Below, one piece after another: positions 1 through 6,901 of a DNA stretch of 16,523 bases. The position numbers were made by a program, and so were the translations under genes. Under the pieces are notes generated by a model, which ran no database searches, was not told the DNA's origin, and saw only the letters and a program-made list of their open reading frames with translations. The stretch is from Candidatus Sericytochromatia bacterium (GTDB taxonomy: Bacteria; Cyanobacteriota; Sericytochromatia; JACMPN01), in the NCBI GenBank assembly GCA_014377495.1, contig JACMPN010000656.1:1-16523 (forward strand). The letters are read 5' to 3'. Numbering within the stretch: position 1 is the stretch's first letter; each line of letters begins with the position of its first letter.

Positions 1-211
1 AGCGGTTTTGGCGCAGCCATGCGGTGCCAAGACCGGTCGTTGATTGAGAGAGTCTCTAAGTGACAGCGCCCAATTAACGTAAGGCTCCCGAGCCCGGTCA
101 ACGGATCCGGGCATGACCGAAGCGGACCAGGTCCTTTTGACGAGTCCGTTGCGTCGTCAGTGTGGACCGGCGCGAGGCACATCGCCGAGACCGGCCAATC
201 TAGCAGTTCGT
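1..211 (+). other. Unidentified transcribed region ahead of a strong terminator
   Basis: No convincing coding frame crosses this stretch; the longest frame open from base 1 stops at 63, so at most a 20-codon tail of an upstream gene could lie here. Several short hairpins can be drawn, for example GCCCGG at 92-97 with CCGGGC at 107-112, and a small AGAGA/TCTCT dyad near 47-57. The stretch ends in a textbook intrinsic terminator, so it is either a long 3' untranslated region of a gene left of the window or the 3' part of a small structured RNA. I looked for signatures of tmRNA, RNase P RNA, SRP RNA, 5S rRNA and tRNA and saw none. The RNA reading is inference. Confidence 0.35.
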
Positions 212-246
212 AGTGGAGTCGCCGTGAAGGCGGCTCCACTTTTTTT
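212..246 (+). terminator. Rho-independent terminator
   Basis: An 11-base-pair stem (GTGGAGTCGCC with GGCGGCTCCAC, one G-T wobble) closes a short GTGAA loop and is followed at once by seven T. This is the cleanest intrinsic terminator in the window. On the plus strand it ends whatever transcript enters from the left. Confidence 0.9.
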
Positions 247-405
247 GTCGGTCTGGAACAGGGGCTGGCTCCTTGCCCGCCTCTTCATGGGGTAAGCAAG
301 CCTCTGGCTGAACCTCCGGTCTGATTTTGGGGACCACGTCACTCCAGACAGTGGCGACCACGGCATCCTGCGCGCCTCAGCTGCCGTGCGACGGGCCGTG
401 ACCGC

Positions 406-588
406 TCACGGCAACTTCGCCGGCACCCTGTCCGGGACCCAGGCCGCTGCCGGCGTGCTGGGCTGCCACTCCTCCATGCGGGCGACCTCATTGGCGGCCC
501 GCAGGCGCCTGGCAGCCACCTTGGCAATGTGCCGGTCATACACACTGATGAGCCGCTTCAGATCGGGGATCGTCCATGTATTTCTCAT
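406..588 (-). CDS. Small hypothetical protein (60 aa)
   Basis: A possible 60-residue protein on the minus strand, starting MRNTWTIPDL. An in-frame ATG 12 codons upstream (624) would lengthen it. The middle is rich in Arg, Ala and Glu and should form a helix (roughly residues 8-40, with RLISVYDRHIAKVAARRL), followed by a Pro/Ala-rich tail. Codon third positions are mostly G or C and the residue mix looks like a real soluble protein, unlike the Arg/Pro/Ser-rich reading of shadow frames. The stop codon sits inside a 7-bp perfect hairpin (395-412). No convincing Shine-Dalgarno sequence precedes either start. I do not recognise a family, and if this ORF is not real, 247-850 contains no gene. Confidence 0.4.
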   Translation of the reverse strand: MRNTWTIPDLKRLISVYDRHIAKVAARRLRAANEVARMEEWQPSTPAAAWVPDRVPAKLP

Positions 589-631
589 AGGCTGGATGAT
601 GGCACGTTGAACCGATCGCCGCATTTACCGT

Positions 632-787
632 TCAATAGCAAATGGTGCATTGCACAACTGCAAAGAAGTGCTTGCTTGGGCAGGCCTGGTCGGCGTTCAG
701 TGCTGGCCCATCGGCCGGTGTAACGACGCCGGGCCATGAACCGGCGGCAAAGACGATCGCCACGCCGGCGGCGGCCGTTTTGGTCAT
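632..787 (-). CDS. Candidate 51-aa small secreted peptide
   Basis: A short frame on the minus strand encodes 51 residues beginning MTKTAAAGVAIVFAAGSW, which reads like a short positively charged start and a hydrophobic signal segment. After it come a Pro/Ala/Asp stretch and a C-terminal part with three Cys (residues 36, 47 and 50). It lies 63 bases downstream of the short-chain dehydrogenase gene on the same strand and just upstream of the 406-588 frame, so the three could be co-transcribed. The ribosome site is weak (a GGTGG about 10 bases before ATG). No family is recognised, and it may be a chance frame. Confidence 0.3.
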   Translation of the reverse strand: MTKTAAAGVAIVFAAGSWPGVVTPADGPALNADQACPSKHFFAVVQCTICY

Positions 788-850
788 GGGCAGGCCGCCA
801 CCCGGAAATGGGCCAAGCGGACGGAATGTCGCCCCTTGGCCCGACGGGGC

Positions 851-1672
851 TCAGATGAAGTAGTCGGGGATCAGATCGGCCCCCGGAACCATCTGGTAGC
901 CGGAGAGATCGGTGATCCCGGCGCTGGCCAGGACTTCGTCGTCGATGTAAAAATTGCCGGTGGTTTCCCGCGACGGCCGGTTCAAAATGACGTAGGCGGC
1001 ATCGGCCATGATCTCCGGGGAACGGGCCCCCTGCATGACGCCGTCGCCACCCAGCAGATTCTGCACGGCGGCCGTGGCGATGACGGTGCGGGGCCACAGG
1101 GCATTGACGGCGATCCCGTCGTAGCGGAGCTCTTCCGCCATGCCCAGGACGCACATGCTCATGCCGTACTTCGTCATCGTGTAGGCGACGTGCGGACCGA
1201 ACCAGTGGGCCTGCATGTTCAGCGGCGGGGAGTTGTTGAGGATGTGGGGGTTGCCCGACTTTTTCAGGTGCGGGATGCACGCCTGGGGGCACAGGAAGGT
1301 GCCCCGGACGTTAACCGAGTGCATCAGGTCGTAGCGCTTCATGGACGTCTCGAGGGTGTCCGTCAGGCTGATGGCACTGGCGTTGTTGATCAGGATGTCG
1401 ATCCCGCCGAAGGTCTCCACGGCTTTGGCCACGGCAGCCACGACCTGCGCTTCGTCCCGGATGTCGACGATGCAGGGCAGCGCCTTGCCGCCGGCCTTTT
1501 CGATTTCCTCGGCGGCCGTGTAGATCGTGCCGTCGAGCCGGGGATGGGGCTCGGTGGTTTTGGCGGCGATGACGATGTTGGCCCCGTCACGGGCGGCACG
1601 GAGGGCAATGGCCTTGCCGATGCCCCGGCTGGCGCCGGTGATGAAGAGGGTTTTTCCTTGAAGGCTGGGCAT
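851..1672 (-). CDS. HSDL2-like short-chain dehydrogenase/reductase
   Basis: NAD(P)-dependent short-chain dehydrogenase of 273 aa. The Rossmann nucleotide-binding motif TGASRGIG is at residues 12-19, followed by an NNAS motif, a catalytic Ser in ILNNSPPLN, and the YTMTK active-site Tyr/Lys pair. The unusual NSPPLN segment and the C-terminal end (DEVLASAGITDLSGY, then PDYFI) match the hydroxysteroid dehydrogenase-like protein 2 subgroup rather than FabG-type reductases. Bacterial members are usually annotated as oxidoreductases of unknown substrate, so no substrate is claimed. The ATG at 1672 is chosen because AGAGGAG (1678-1684) lies 5 bases before it; a GTG six codons upstream overlaps that site. 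The protein should be cytoplasmic. The upstream neighbour on the same strand is the phospholipase D family gene, about 100 bases away. Confidence 0.93.
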   Translation of the reverse strand: MPSLQGKTLFITGASRGIGKAIALRAARDGANIVIAAKTTEPHPRLDGTIYTAAEEIEKAGGKALPCIVDIRDEAQVVAAVAKAVETFGGIDILINNASAISLTDTLETSMKRYDLMHSVNVRGTFLCPQACIPHLKKSGNPHILNNSPPLNMQAHWFGPHVAYTMTKYGMSMCVLGMAEELRYDGIAVNALWPRTVIATAAVQNLLGGDGVMQGARSPEIMADAAYVILNRPSRETTGNFYIDDEVLASAGITDLSGYQMVPGADLIPDYFI

Positions 1673-1773
1673 GATTGCTCCTCTGGACACGGGGTTCGGC
1701 CTTCAGCATATCCGGCCCGGGACGGGAACGGCAGGCACGGACGGGTCGCGGGGCTGGCCTTGTCAACGGGCGC

Positions 1774-3060
1774 CTAAACGAAAGGGCGCACGATCGTGTT
1801 CATCACCCAATCCGTGACGATCTGTTTCACGCCGACACCGGCCTTTTCCCGGTAGGCCTCACTCAGAGTCATTCGCTTGGAGACGCCGCGATCGGCTTCA
1901 AAGAGTGACCGATCCCATTCGGCCACGACGTTGGCGTCGCTGCTCGCCAGCGACAGCTCGAATTGAGAGTCCATGCCGCGACCTGTGAAGTTCGTCGAAC
2001 CGATCGTGGCCCAGACGCCATCAACGCTCAGCGCTTTGGTGTGCATCGGCTTGTCGTAGCGGTACACCTCGACGCCGGCGGCGATCCAGTCGTCCATGTT
2101 GGCCCGGTGGATGGCCTGCGCCTGGCTGACGTCCGAGACCGTGGGCACGATCATCCGCACCCGCACACCCCGCCGGGCCGCGGCCATCAGGTGGTCGGAA
2201 AATTCCTCGTCCGTCAGGTAAACCTGTTCCGTGTTGATCTCATGCTTGGCCGAGTCGATGGCCTTCAGGGCCATGGCACGGAAATCGTGCACGTGGGCCG
2301 AGGACTGCAGCGAACGCAGCTTGGCACCGCCGGTCCGCTGCATGTTCACCGGGGCGAGATCCAGCTTGCCGCCGCCCGCTGTTTTCCAGATGGACAGGAA
2401 ATGCTGCTGCACGTCGGCCAACACAGGCCCACGGGCCTTGATCGTCACGTCGTGCTTGGCGTATCCGCCGCCGGAGAGGTTGTGGCCACCGACGAATGCC
2501 ACCTCGCCGTCGATGAGCGTGATCTTGCTGTGCGTCGTCTCGAACAACCGCATGGCGACAACTTTTTTGTCTACGACCGCCACGTGCACGCCGGCGTCAC
2601 GCAGGCGTTGCAGGTTGTTGGGGTTTCCGTCCTTGGTCGTGCCGAACCAGTCGACGATGAAGGCCACTTTGACGCCTGCCTTGGCCTTGGCGATCAGTTT
2701 GTCGACGATCGCCGTCGGGGCGGGGGCATCGGAAAAGGTATGGGTGACGATGGCAATCGACGTCTGAGCCTTGTCGATCTCCGCCCCGAGGGCATTGAAG
2801 TAGGCGTCGCCGTCGATCAGGGTTTCGAGGCTGTTGCCGTTGCTGGCAGGCACGGACGTGTGCTTGTCCGCCCAGGCATCCAGGGCCACGACATCCATCG
2901 CCTTGCCTTTGGACCGGGACCAGAGGGTGGGCGCCACCTGATCCAGCGAGACCAGCGGCCCAACCATCCTGGCGGGCTGAACCTTGGGCGGAGCGGGCCG
3001 GCGCAGGGGAGTCAGGGCCGCTGTGGTAGCGGAACTGACCGTTTGGGCGTTGACAACCAT
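1774..3060 (-). CDS. Phospholipase D / cardiolipin synthase superfamily protein
   Basis: A 428-aa protein with two HKD catalytic motifs: H177-S-K179-x4-D184 followed by GG, and H340-T-K342-x4-D347 followed by GSTNFTGRGMDSQFE. Two HKD repeats in one chain form one active site that transfers or hydrolyses phosphatidyl (or other phosphodiester) groups through a phospho-His intermediate. The N-terminal 50 residues are Pro/Ala/Thr-rich and look disordered. No signal peptide or transmembrane helix is visible, whereas classical ClsA-type cardiolipin synthases have N-terminal membrane helices; this one more resembles ClsB-like or stand-alone PLD proteins. The ATG at 3060 is preceded by AAGGAGAA (3068-3075) at suitable spacing, which rules against the longer frame from 3081. 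Lipid transfer, lipid hydrolysis and nuclease activity cannot be told apart here. Confidence 0.92.
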   Translation of the reverse strand: MVVNAQTVSSATTAALTPLRRPAPPKVQPARMVGPLVSLDQVAPTLWSRSKGKAMDVVALDAWADKHTSVPASNGNSLETLIDGDAYFNALGAEIDKAQTSIAIVTHTFSDAPAPTAIVDKLIAKAKAGVKVAFIVDWFGTTKDGNPNNLQRLRDAGVHVAVVDKKVVAMRLFETTHSKITLIDGEVAFVGGHNLSGGGYAKHDVTIKARGPVLADVQQHFLSIWKTAGGGKLDLAPVNMQRTGGAKLRSLQSSAHVHDFRAMALKAIDSAKHEINTEQVYLTDEEFSDHLMAAARRGVRVRMIVPTVSDVSQAQAIHRANMDDWIAAGVEVYRYDKPMHTKALSVDGVWATIGSTNFTGRGMDSQFELSLASSDANVVAEWDRSLFEADRGVSKRMTLSEAYREKAGVGVKQIVTDWVMNTIVRPFV

Positions 3061-3146
3061 GGCGCCGTTCTCCTTATGCACCGGTTATCACCGGGACAAG
3101 GCAAAACCTTGCGGTTCCTCACCGGTTGTTAACTGAACCTAAACCC

Positions 3147-3170
3147 AGCCGCTGCCGGGAGCCTGCGGCT
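3147..3170 (-). terminator. Weak hairpin after the M23 gene
   Basis: AGCCGC (3147-3152) pairs with GCGGCT (3165-3170) immediately after the M23 stop codon. On the minus strand the next bases are GGGTTTAGGTTCAG, moderately T-rich but without a T run. It may attenuate rather than stop transcription towards the phospholipase D gene. Confidence 0.3.
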
Positions 3171-4205
3171 TCAGCCGACTTCCGGCACTTCAAACGCCGT
3201 GTATGTTTCGCCGGCGAGTGGGATGTGGCCGGCTGCGTCACTGGGCTGCGTGCGCAGGACGAAGGGAAATGTCCGTTTGCGCTGACCATCCTGGGCCGTG
3301 AACACAGAAAAATGCAGGTGCGGCAGGGTGGCGAAACCCGTCTGACCGGACAGGCCGAGCGGCTCACCCCGCCGCACCGCCTGACCGATCGCCACCAGGA
3401 CGCCGTGCGGCTGAAGATGCGCATATTCGGCCAGCGTCCCATCATCGTGCTGTACGAGGACCCAGTTGACGTGCTCCAGCGCCATCAGGCCCGGATCGCC
3501 CCCCCCCGTCAGGGCCCGGTCATGGGTGGCGACGACGAGGCCCGGTCGAGCTGCCGTGACGACCGTGCCCTCGGGCAGGTCAAAATCGATGGCGTACCGA
3601 TTGGAACCCGTATGGGAAAACCGGCCGTTGAACGCCTGCAGCACCGTAAAGACCGCCGGCGCCCGAAAAGGAACGGCGTAGACATAGGGCGTGGGCGAAA
3701 CCCCAGGATCACCGAACATCGCCCGAAAGTCCATGGCCACCTGCATCGTGCCTGCTTCCCCGGTTCGGGTGTAAGCCGCCATCAAACAGTTTTGCCGGGG
3801 CTGCAGCACGAGCGTTTTGGCCCGAGGGGGTGAAACGACCGGCACGACCCCATGGTAATGGGGCGTCAGGTCCACCGTCACCGGTACCTGATACCCGTTG
3901 CGGATCCAATGCGTCACCCGATTTCCCGATTGATGCAACGTGAAACCCAGGCTGCCGCCCGTAAAGACAAACCCCTGACTCGCCTGGAGGACCCGCCCTG
4001 GTTCGATGGACGACTCGCCGGGCGATGGCCCCGGTGACGGGCGGGGGGCCCGGATCGTGGCGGCCGCAAACACCGGCACCTCCCTATCGGGTGTCTGACC
4101 GAGATACAGACAGCCGCTCATACAGGAACCGAACAAAAGGCCACACCCGAGCAACAGGCCGAAGGTAAGCCGGGACATTGCGGGGAGGGGAGGCTGGCTG
4201 GCCAT
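3171..4205 (-). CDS. M23 family metallopeptidase, probable lipoprotein
   Basis: A LytM/M23-type zinc endopeptidase of about 344 aa. The C-terminal half carries the family pattern: H198 and D207 (HTG...YAIDFD), H263 (EYAHLQ) and the HLH pair H296/H298 (PHLHFSVF), so the zinc ligands (His, Asp, second His of HxH) are all present. Family members cut peptidoglycan cross-links, or act as inactive activators; the intact motif suggests activity. The N-terminus has a hydrophobic segment ending in Cys (LLFGSC, C28, with a second candidate at C32), consistent with lipidation and envelope location. A Pro/Ser-rich linker follows, then a beta-rich middle domain of about 130 residues that I do not recognise. 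Start choice is uncertain: ATG 4205 has GGAAGA about 11 bases upstream, while ATG 4178 gives a tighter signal peptide but has no Shine-Dalgarno sequence. Confidence 0.88.
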   Translation of the reverse strand: MASQPPLPAMSRLTFGLLLGCGLLFGSCMSGCLYLGQTPDREVPVFAAATIRAPRPSPGPSPGESSIEPGRVLQASQGFVFTGGSLGFTLHQSGNRVTHWIRNGYQVPVTVDLTPHYHGVVPVVSPPRAKTLVLQPRQNCLMAAYTRTGEAGTMQVAMDFRAMFGDPGVSPTPYVYAVPFRAPAVFTVLQAFNGRFSHTGSNRYAIDFDLPEGTVVTAARPGLVVATHDRALTGGGDPGLMALEHVNWVLVQHDDGTLAEYAHLQPHGVLVAIGQAVRRGEPLGLSGQTGFATLPHLHFSVFTAQDGQRKRTFPFVLRTQPSDAAGHIPLAGETYTAFEVPEVG

Positions 4206-4940
4206 GTGGGCATGGGTCTTCCGATTGATGCAGCAATGAGGTCCAGCCACCTGCACGAACACCGGGAACATGAGACGGCTGGCATGTCCCTTTGTACACC
4301 TCGCTGGCCTTCTTGTCAGGCAGTCCAGGACGGGGTTTGCCCTGTTGCCCCATACAGCTGCTTGTCTTAACAAAGCGCCACGGCAGGGGATCGCCCGCCC
4401 AGGACATCCGTTCGGAAGGCCAGCGCCCTGTTTCCGGCGAATCCGTCACAAGGGCCTGAACCAATGCCGGCAAGCTACATTTGCAGCGACACACCGGTTG
4501 ATTTCACGGTTGGACCGAGAAGGACGGCTTTGGCGAAACAAAGCCAAAGGCTAAGTGATCATCGCTGTGAGGGCGCGGCAAAATCAACAATGGTGATACG
4601 ATGCAACTGCTGTTGCGGATGTCCGGGAGTTTGGCGGTCCACCTACGGCATCGACCGGCAAAACGGGATTTCACCATCGCGGCAGACCCGGTGGCCGCAA
4701 GGCGGTCGGTCCGGTCGACGGGGTTTGACACGACTGGCGTGATGCCTCACGACCGTCACAAGCACCGGCATTTTCAGAGGCGCCTTCCCGCACGAAGACG
4801 TCCGTCGTCACGGCGATTGGCGCGGTTGACGATGTACGATAGACAGGTACCGGGCGCTGACCCAGGCATTGCCAGCACGGCTGATCAGTCCTGGACAGGG
4901 ACTGGCGCACCGTGATGACGACATAAGGGAGCATAGGACG
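4206..4940. other. Long intergenic region (about 735 bases)
   Basis: The gap lies between two divergent genes, the M23 gene to the left and the receiver-domain gene to the right. Open frames here translate to Arg/Pro/Ser-rich or Cys-rich sequence without a ribosome site and look accidental. A perfect 7-bp hairpin is present at 4526-4545 (GGCTTTG, loop GCGAAA, CAAAGCC) without a T run on either side. A TTGACG at 4825-4830 could be part of a promoter for the receiver gene but has no good -10 partner. Nothing else is supportable. Confidence 0.5.
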
Positions 4941-5306
4941 ATGGCAGCGATTCTCGTCGTGGACGATGACCAAGACATCCGGGAAGCCCTGATCGAGATC
5001 CTCTCGGACGAAGGCCACACGGCGTCGGGTGCGGGCAACGGCGCTGAGGCCCTCGTGTCGTTGCGGCAATTCCCCAGGCCGGACCTGATCCTCCTCGATT
5101 TGATGATGCCCGTCATGAACGGCTGGGATTTCACGGCCGAGATCGCCAAAGATCCCGTCCTCAGTCAGATCCCCGTCGTCCTCCTGTCCGGTGGCGGTGA
5201 GCTTCAGCAGCATGCCGACAGCCTCCGGGTCACGGCCTTCCTCGTCAAACCGATCAAGGTCGATGCCCTGCTCACCATGGTCGAGGCGGTGTCCGGGGCG
5301 GCATAG
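4941..5306 (+). CDS. Stand-alone response regulator receiver (CheY-like)
   Basis: A 121-aa single receiver domain with no output domain. The acidic pocket D8/D9/D10 (LVVDDD), the phospho-acceptor D53 in LLDLMMPVMNG, the switch Ser S83 (VVLLSGG) and the conserved K103 (LVKP) are all present, so it should be phosphorylated by a histidine kinase and signal through protein contact. No kinase gene is nearby, so its partner is elsewhere. The ATG at 4941 is chosen because AAGGGAG (4925-4931) lies 9 bases upstream and because the receiver fold begins directly at this Met; the longer frame from 4869 adds only unlikely residues. Single-domain receivers often work in phosphorelays or chemotaxis; which applies here is unknown. 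Confidence 0.95.
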   Translation: MAAILVVDDDQDIREALIEILSDEGHTASGAGNGAEALVSLRQFPRPDLILLDLMMPVMNGWDFTAEIAKDPVLSQIPVVLLSGGGELQQHADSLRVTAFLVKPIKVDALLTMVEAVSGAA

Positions 5307-5336
5307 CGCCCACCTGCCGTCGCAATCTCACTTCAG

Positions 5337-5380
5337 ACGCCCCCTCGCCTTGGCCCTCTGGCCGACCCGTGGGGGCGTTT
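5337..5380 (+). terminator. Probable terminator of the receiver gene
   Basis: ACGCCCCC (5337-5344) pairs perfectly with GGGGGCGT (5371-5378); the loop contains a further GGCC/GGCC dyad that can extend the structure. Only a short TTT run follows, so termination may be partial. It lies about 30 bases after the stop codon. Confidence 0.5.
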
Positions 5381-5432
5381 GCACGCCCAAGTGGTCCCCG
5401 GTGCCGGGCGCAGGGCCGCCTGATGTCAGGAA

Positions 5433-5453
5433 TTGGCACACATTTTGTGCAAA
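5433..5453. repeat. Inverted repeat upstream of the HEXXH protein gene
   Basis: TTGGCACA and TGTGCAAA form an 8-base inverted repeat with one mismatch around a 5-base centre, in an AT-richer patch about 85 bases before the start codon at 5537. The size and location suit a dimeric regulator operator, but a chance hairpin is equally possible. No clear -10 hexamer is found at the right distance from the TTGGCA. Confidence 0.3.
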
Positions 5454-5536
5454 TCGGATCGTGTGTCCCATTCCTCTGACCCTTTAGGATGCCCTTGGCA
5501 TCTGTCGGAAACGACGGGCAAAAGGGGCGACCTGCC

Positions 5537-6469
5537 ATGGGGAAGATTCCACCGGGCTACGGCGACCGCCGGTCGTGGTGGCAGGGCTTGACCGTGGCCA
5601 TTCTGCTCGGCCTGGCTTTGCCGGCAGCAGGTGCCAGGGTGACGCCCTACGTATTTTTCGTGGCCGGCGCAATCCCCCACCGGATCGTCGATTGGCAGAT
5701 ATGCCGCACTTGGCCGCCCGATCAGCGGCAGGCCGCCGTCCCATGCGGACTGCGCCTGAGCATCGGCGTACCACCCGAAGCGGTGATCCAGCCTTTTCCC
5801 CCGTATGCCATCGGTCCCACACTGCCGGTGGGCGAGCAGGCGGCGCTGCGGGAAATCGCTGAGGACCTGCGGATCTGTCCGACGGGGCGGGTCCTGTATG
5901 GCTATCTTCGCCGCAGTTTCGGTCCGCTCTCCGGAAGCGACCGCTCATTATTGCTGAGGTTTGCGAGCATGGGTGGCAGTGGTGACATGGCCGTCACGAG
6001 CGGACGGCCGCCACACTATGTGATCACCCTCAATCGGGACTTGCTGGACAGCGCCGGTTCGGCTGCACTCGTGGCCAAACTCGGCCATGAGATCGTCCAC
6101 GTCCACGACTATGCCTGTGGCGTCCAACGTTCGGTCGCCATGGAGGTGTCTGCTCATGCGGCCGATGCCGCCATCGCTTACGAGGCCAACATGCTCACCA
6201 GCGGCAAACCATTGGGTGCCTTCAGCAACCTGATCTCATTGCCGGGCGTTTATGAGACGCTCTACCTACCGTTCCGGACCCAGCCGACCGCCGAGAGCCA
6301 CAACGCCTATTGGCAAAAGCTCCTGGCCTTCGTGCTGGAAGAGCGCCCATACGCCCAGCTCTACCGCAACGAACAGGGTCAGACGATCTGGAACTCCCCG
6401 CCCGGGCCCGTCTCGGACGAGACTTACGTCCCCTACGATCCGGCTTTCGGCTGGCCGGAGGATCCCTAG
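5537..6469 (+). CDS. Exported protein with HEXXH zinc-protease motif
   Basis: A 310-aa protein not assigned to a named family. The N-terminus has basic residues and Trp, then a hydrophobic run (TVAILLGLALPAAGA), indicating a signal peptide or membrane anchor. The central part contains HEIVH (H184, E185, H188), the zinc-binding signature of metalloproteases. A Glu at 203 (MEVSAHAADA) lies 15 residues beyond the second His and could be the third zinc ligand, as in gluzincin-like enzymes. Flanking sequence (LVAKLGHEIVHVHDYACG) resembles the helix of anti-toxin or DUF-type HEXXH proteins, but I cannot name the family. The ATG at 5537 has AAAGGGG nine bases upstream; a start at 5489 lacks this. 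The stop codon abuts the stop of the convergent small ORF. Protease activity is inferred from the motif only. Confidence 0.82.
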   Translation: MGKIPPGYGDRRSWWQGLTVAILLGLALPAAGARVTPYVFFVAGAIPHRIVDWQICRTWPPDQRQAAVPCGLRLSIGVPPEAVIQPFPPYAIGPTLPVGEQAALREIAEDLRICPTGRVLYGYLRRSFGPLSGSDRSLLLRFASMGGSGDMAVTSGRPPHYVITLNRDLLDSAGSAALVAKLGHEIVHVHDYACGVQRSVAMEVSAHAADAAIAYEANMLTSGKPLGAFSNLISLPGVYETLYLPFRTQPTAESHNAYWQKLLAFVLEERPYAQLYRNEQGQTIWNSPPGPVSDETYVPYDPAFGWPEDP

Positions 6470-6667
6470 CTAGTCCGCCCGGTGCCGGACGGCGGGGCAC
6501 GCCAGCTCCCAGCAGGAGTCCAGGTACCCCATGATGATGCCGAGGGTGACGGCGGGACTGTCCAGTGCCGCCACATAGATGCTGTCGGTGATCTGCCCGG
6601 CGATCAGCAATTCGCCCAAGCGATTATCCAATTGACCTTGGACTGAGATTTCTTCCTCAAAGTACAC
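6470..6667 (-). CDS. Small acidic hypothetical protein (65 aa)
   Basis: A 65-residue frame beginning at GTG (6667), with GGGGA a few bases upstream. The translation starts YFEEEISVQGQLDNRLGELL and continues with a hydrophobic, helix-forming stretch (PAVTLGIIMGYLDSCW). Codon third positions follow the GC-rich bias of the surrounding genes, and the composition is that of a natural acidic protein, unlike shadow frames. It converges on the HEXXH protein gene with no bases between the two stop codons. No family is recognised. The metallophosphoesterase gene lies upstream on the same strand after a 234-base gap. Confidence 0.6.
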   Translation of the reverse strand: MYFEEEISVQGQLDNRLGELLIAGQITDSIYVAALDSPAVTLGIIMGYLDSCWELACPAVRHRAD

Positions 6668-6820
6668 CGTGTTTCCCCGCGCTCAACATAAATCAGCGCA
6701 AACGGCCAAGGCCTGCAGAAAAAGAACAGACGTTGGTGCAACAGGGGGAGGCGACGCAGAGACGATGACGAGGGCGACGTTGGGTATGGATCGAAACCGT
6801 TTGTGACCCCAGTTTATCAG

Positions 6821-6880
6821 TCAACGGACCCGCAGCCAGTCACACTTGGTTGCGCATTGAAACGGGATGTAACGGGCCAT
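6821..6880 (-). CDS. Possible 19-aa leader-type peptide
   Basis: A very short frame (MARYIPFQCATKCDWLRVR) begins 21 bases after the metallophosphoesterase stop codon. It is preceded by a purine-rich site, GGGGGAG (6885-6891), four bases before ATG. The ribosome site is its only support; the rest of the 6668-6901 gap shows nothing else. Treat as speculative. Confidence 0.15.
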   Translation of the reverse strand: MARYIPFQCATKCDWLRVR

Positions 6881-6901
6881 GATGCTCCCCCGGACAAGGC
6901 T

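Noticed and set aside
810..842. Perfect 8-bp inverted repeat (GGGCCAAG/CTTGGCCC) after the SDR stop codon as a terminator
   Set aside because: The loop is 17 bases and no T run follows on the minus strand, so it was not listed as a terminator.
1750..1772. TTGACA on the minus strand just after the phospholipase D stop codon as a -35 box for the SDR gene
   Set aside because: No acceptable -10 hexamer lies 16-18 bases downstream; the nearest candidate TATGCT is too far.
836..1777. Plus-strand open frame opposite the short-chain dehydrogenase gene
   Set aside because: It is a shadow of the SDR gene, with Gly/Val/Asp-rich composition and no ribosome site.
1771..1795. Short dyad around the phospholipase D stop codon as a terminator
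   Set aside because: It has only about five base pairs and no T run.
1963..3132. Plus-strand open frame of 389 codons opposite the phospholipase D gene
   Set aside because: It has low-complexity His/Val/Gly/Asp-rich translation, while the opposite strand carries two intact HKD motifs and a good ribosome site.
4601..4915. Plus-strand frame of 104 codons in the long intergenic region
   Set aside because: It is Arg-rich with weak initiation signals, and its end overlaps the leader of the receiver gene. It looks like a chance frame.
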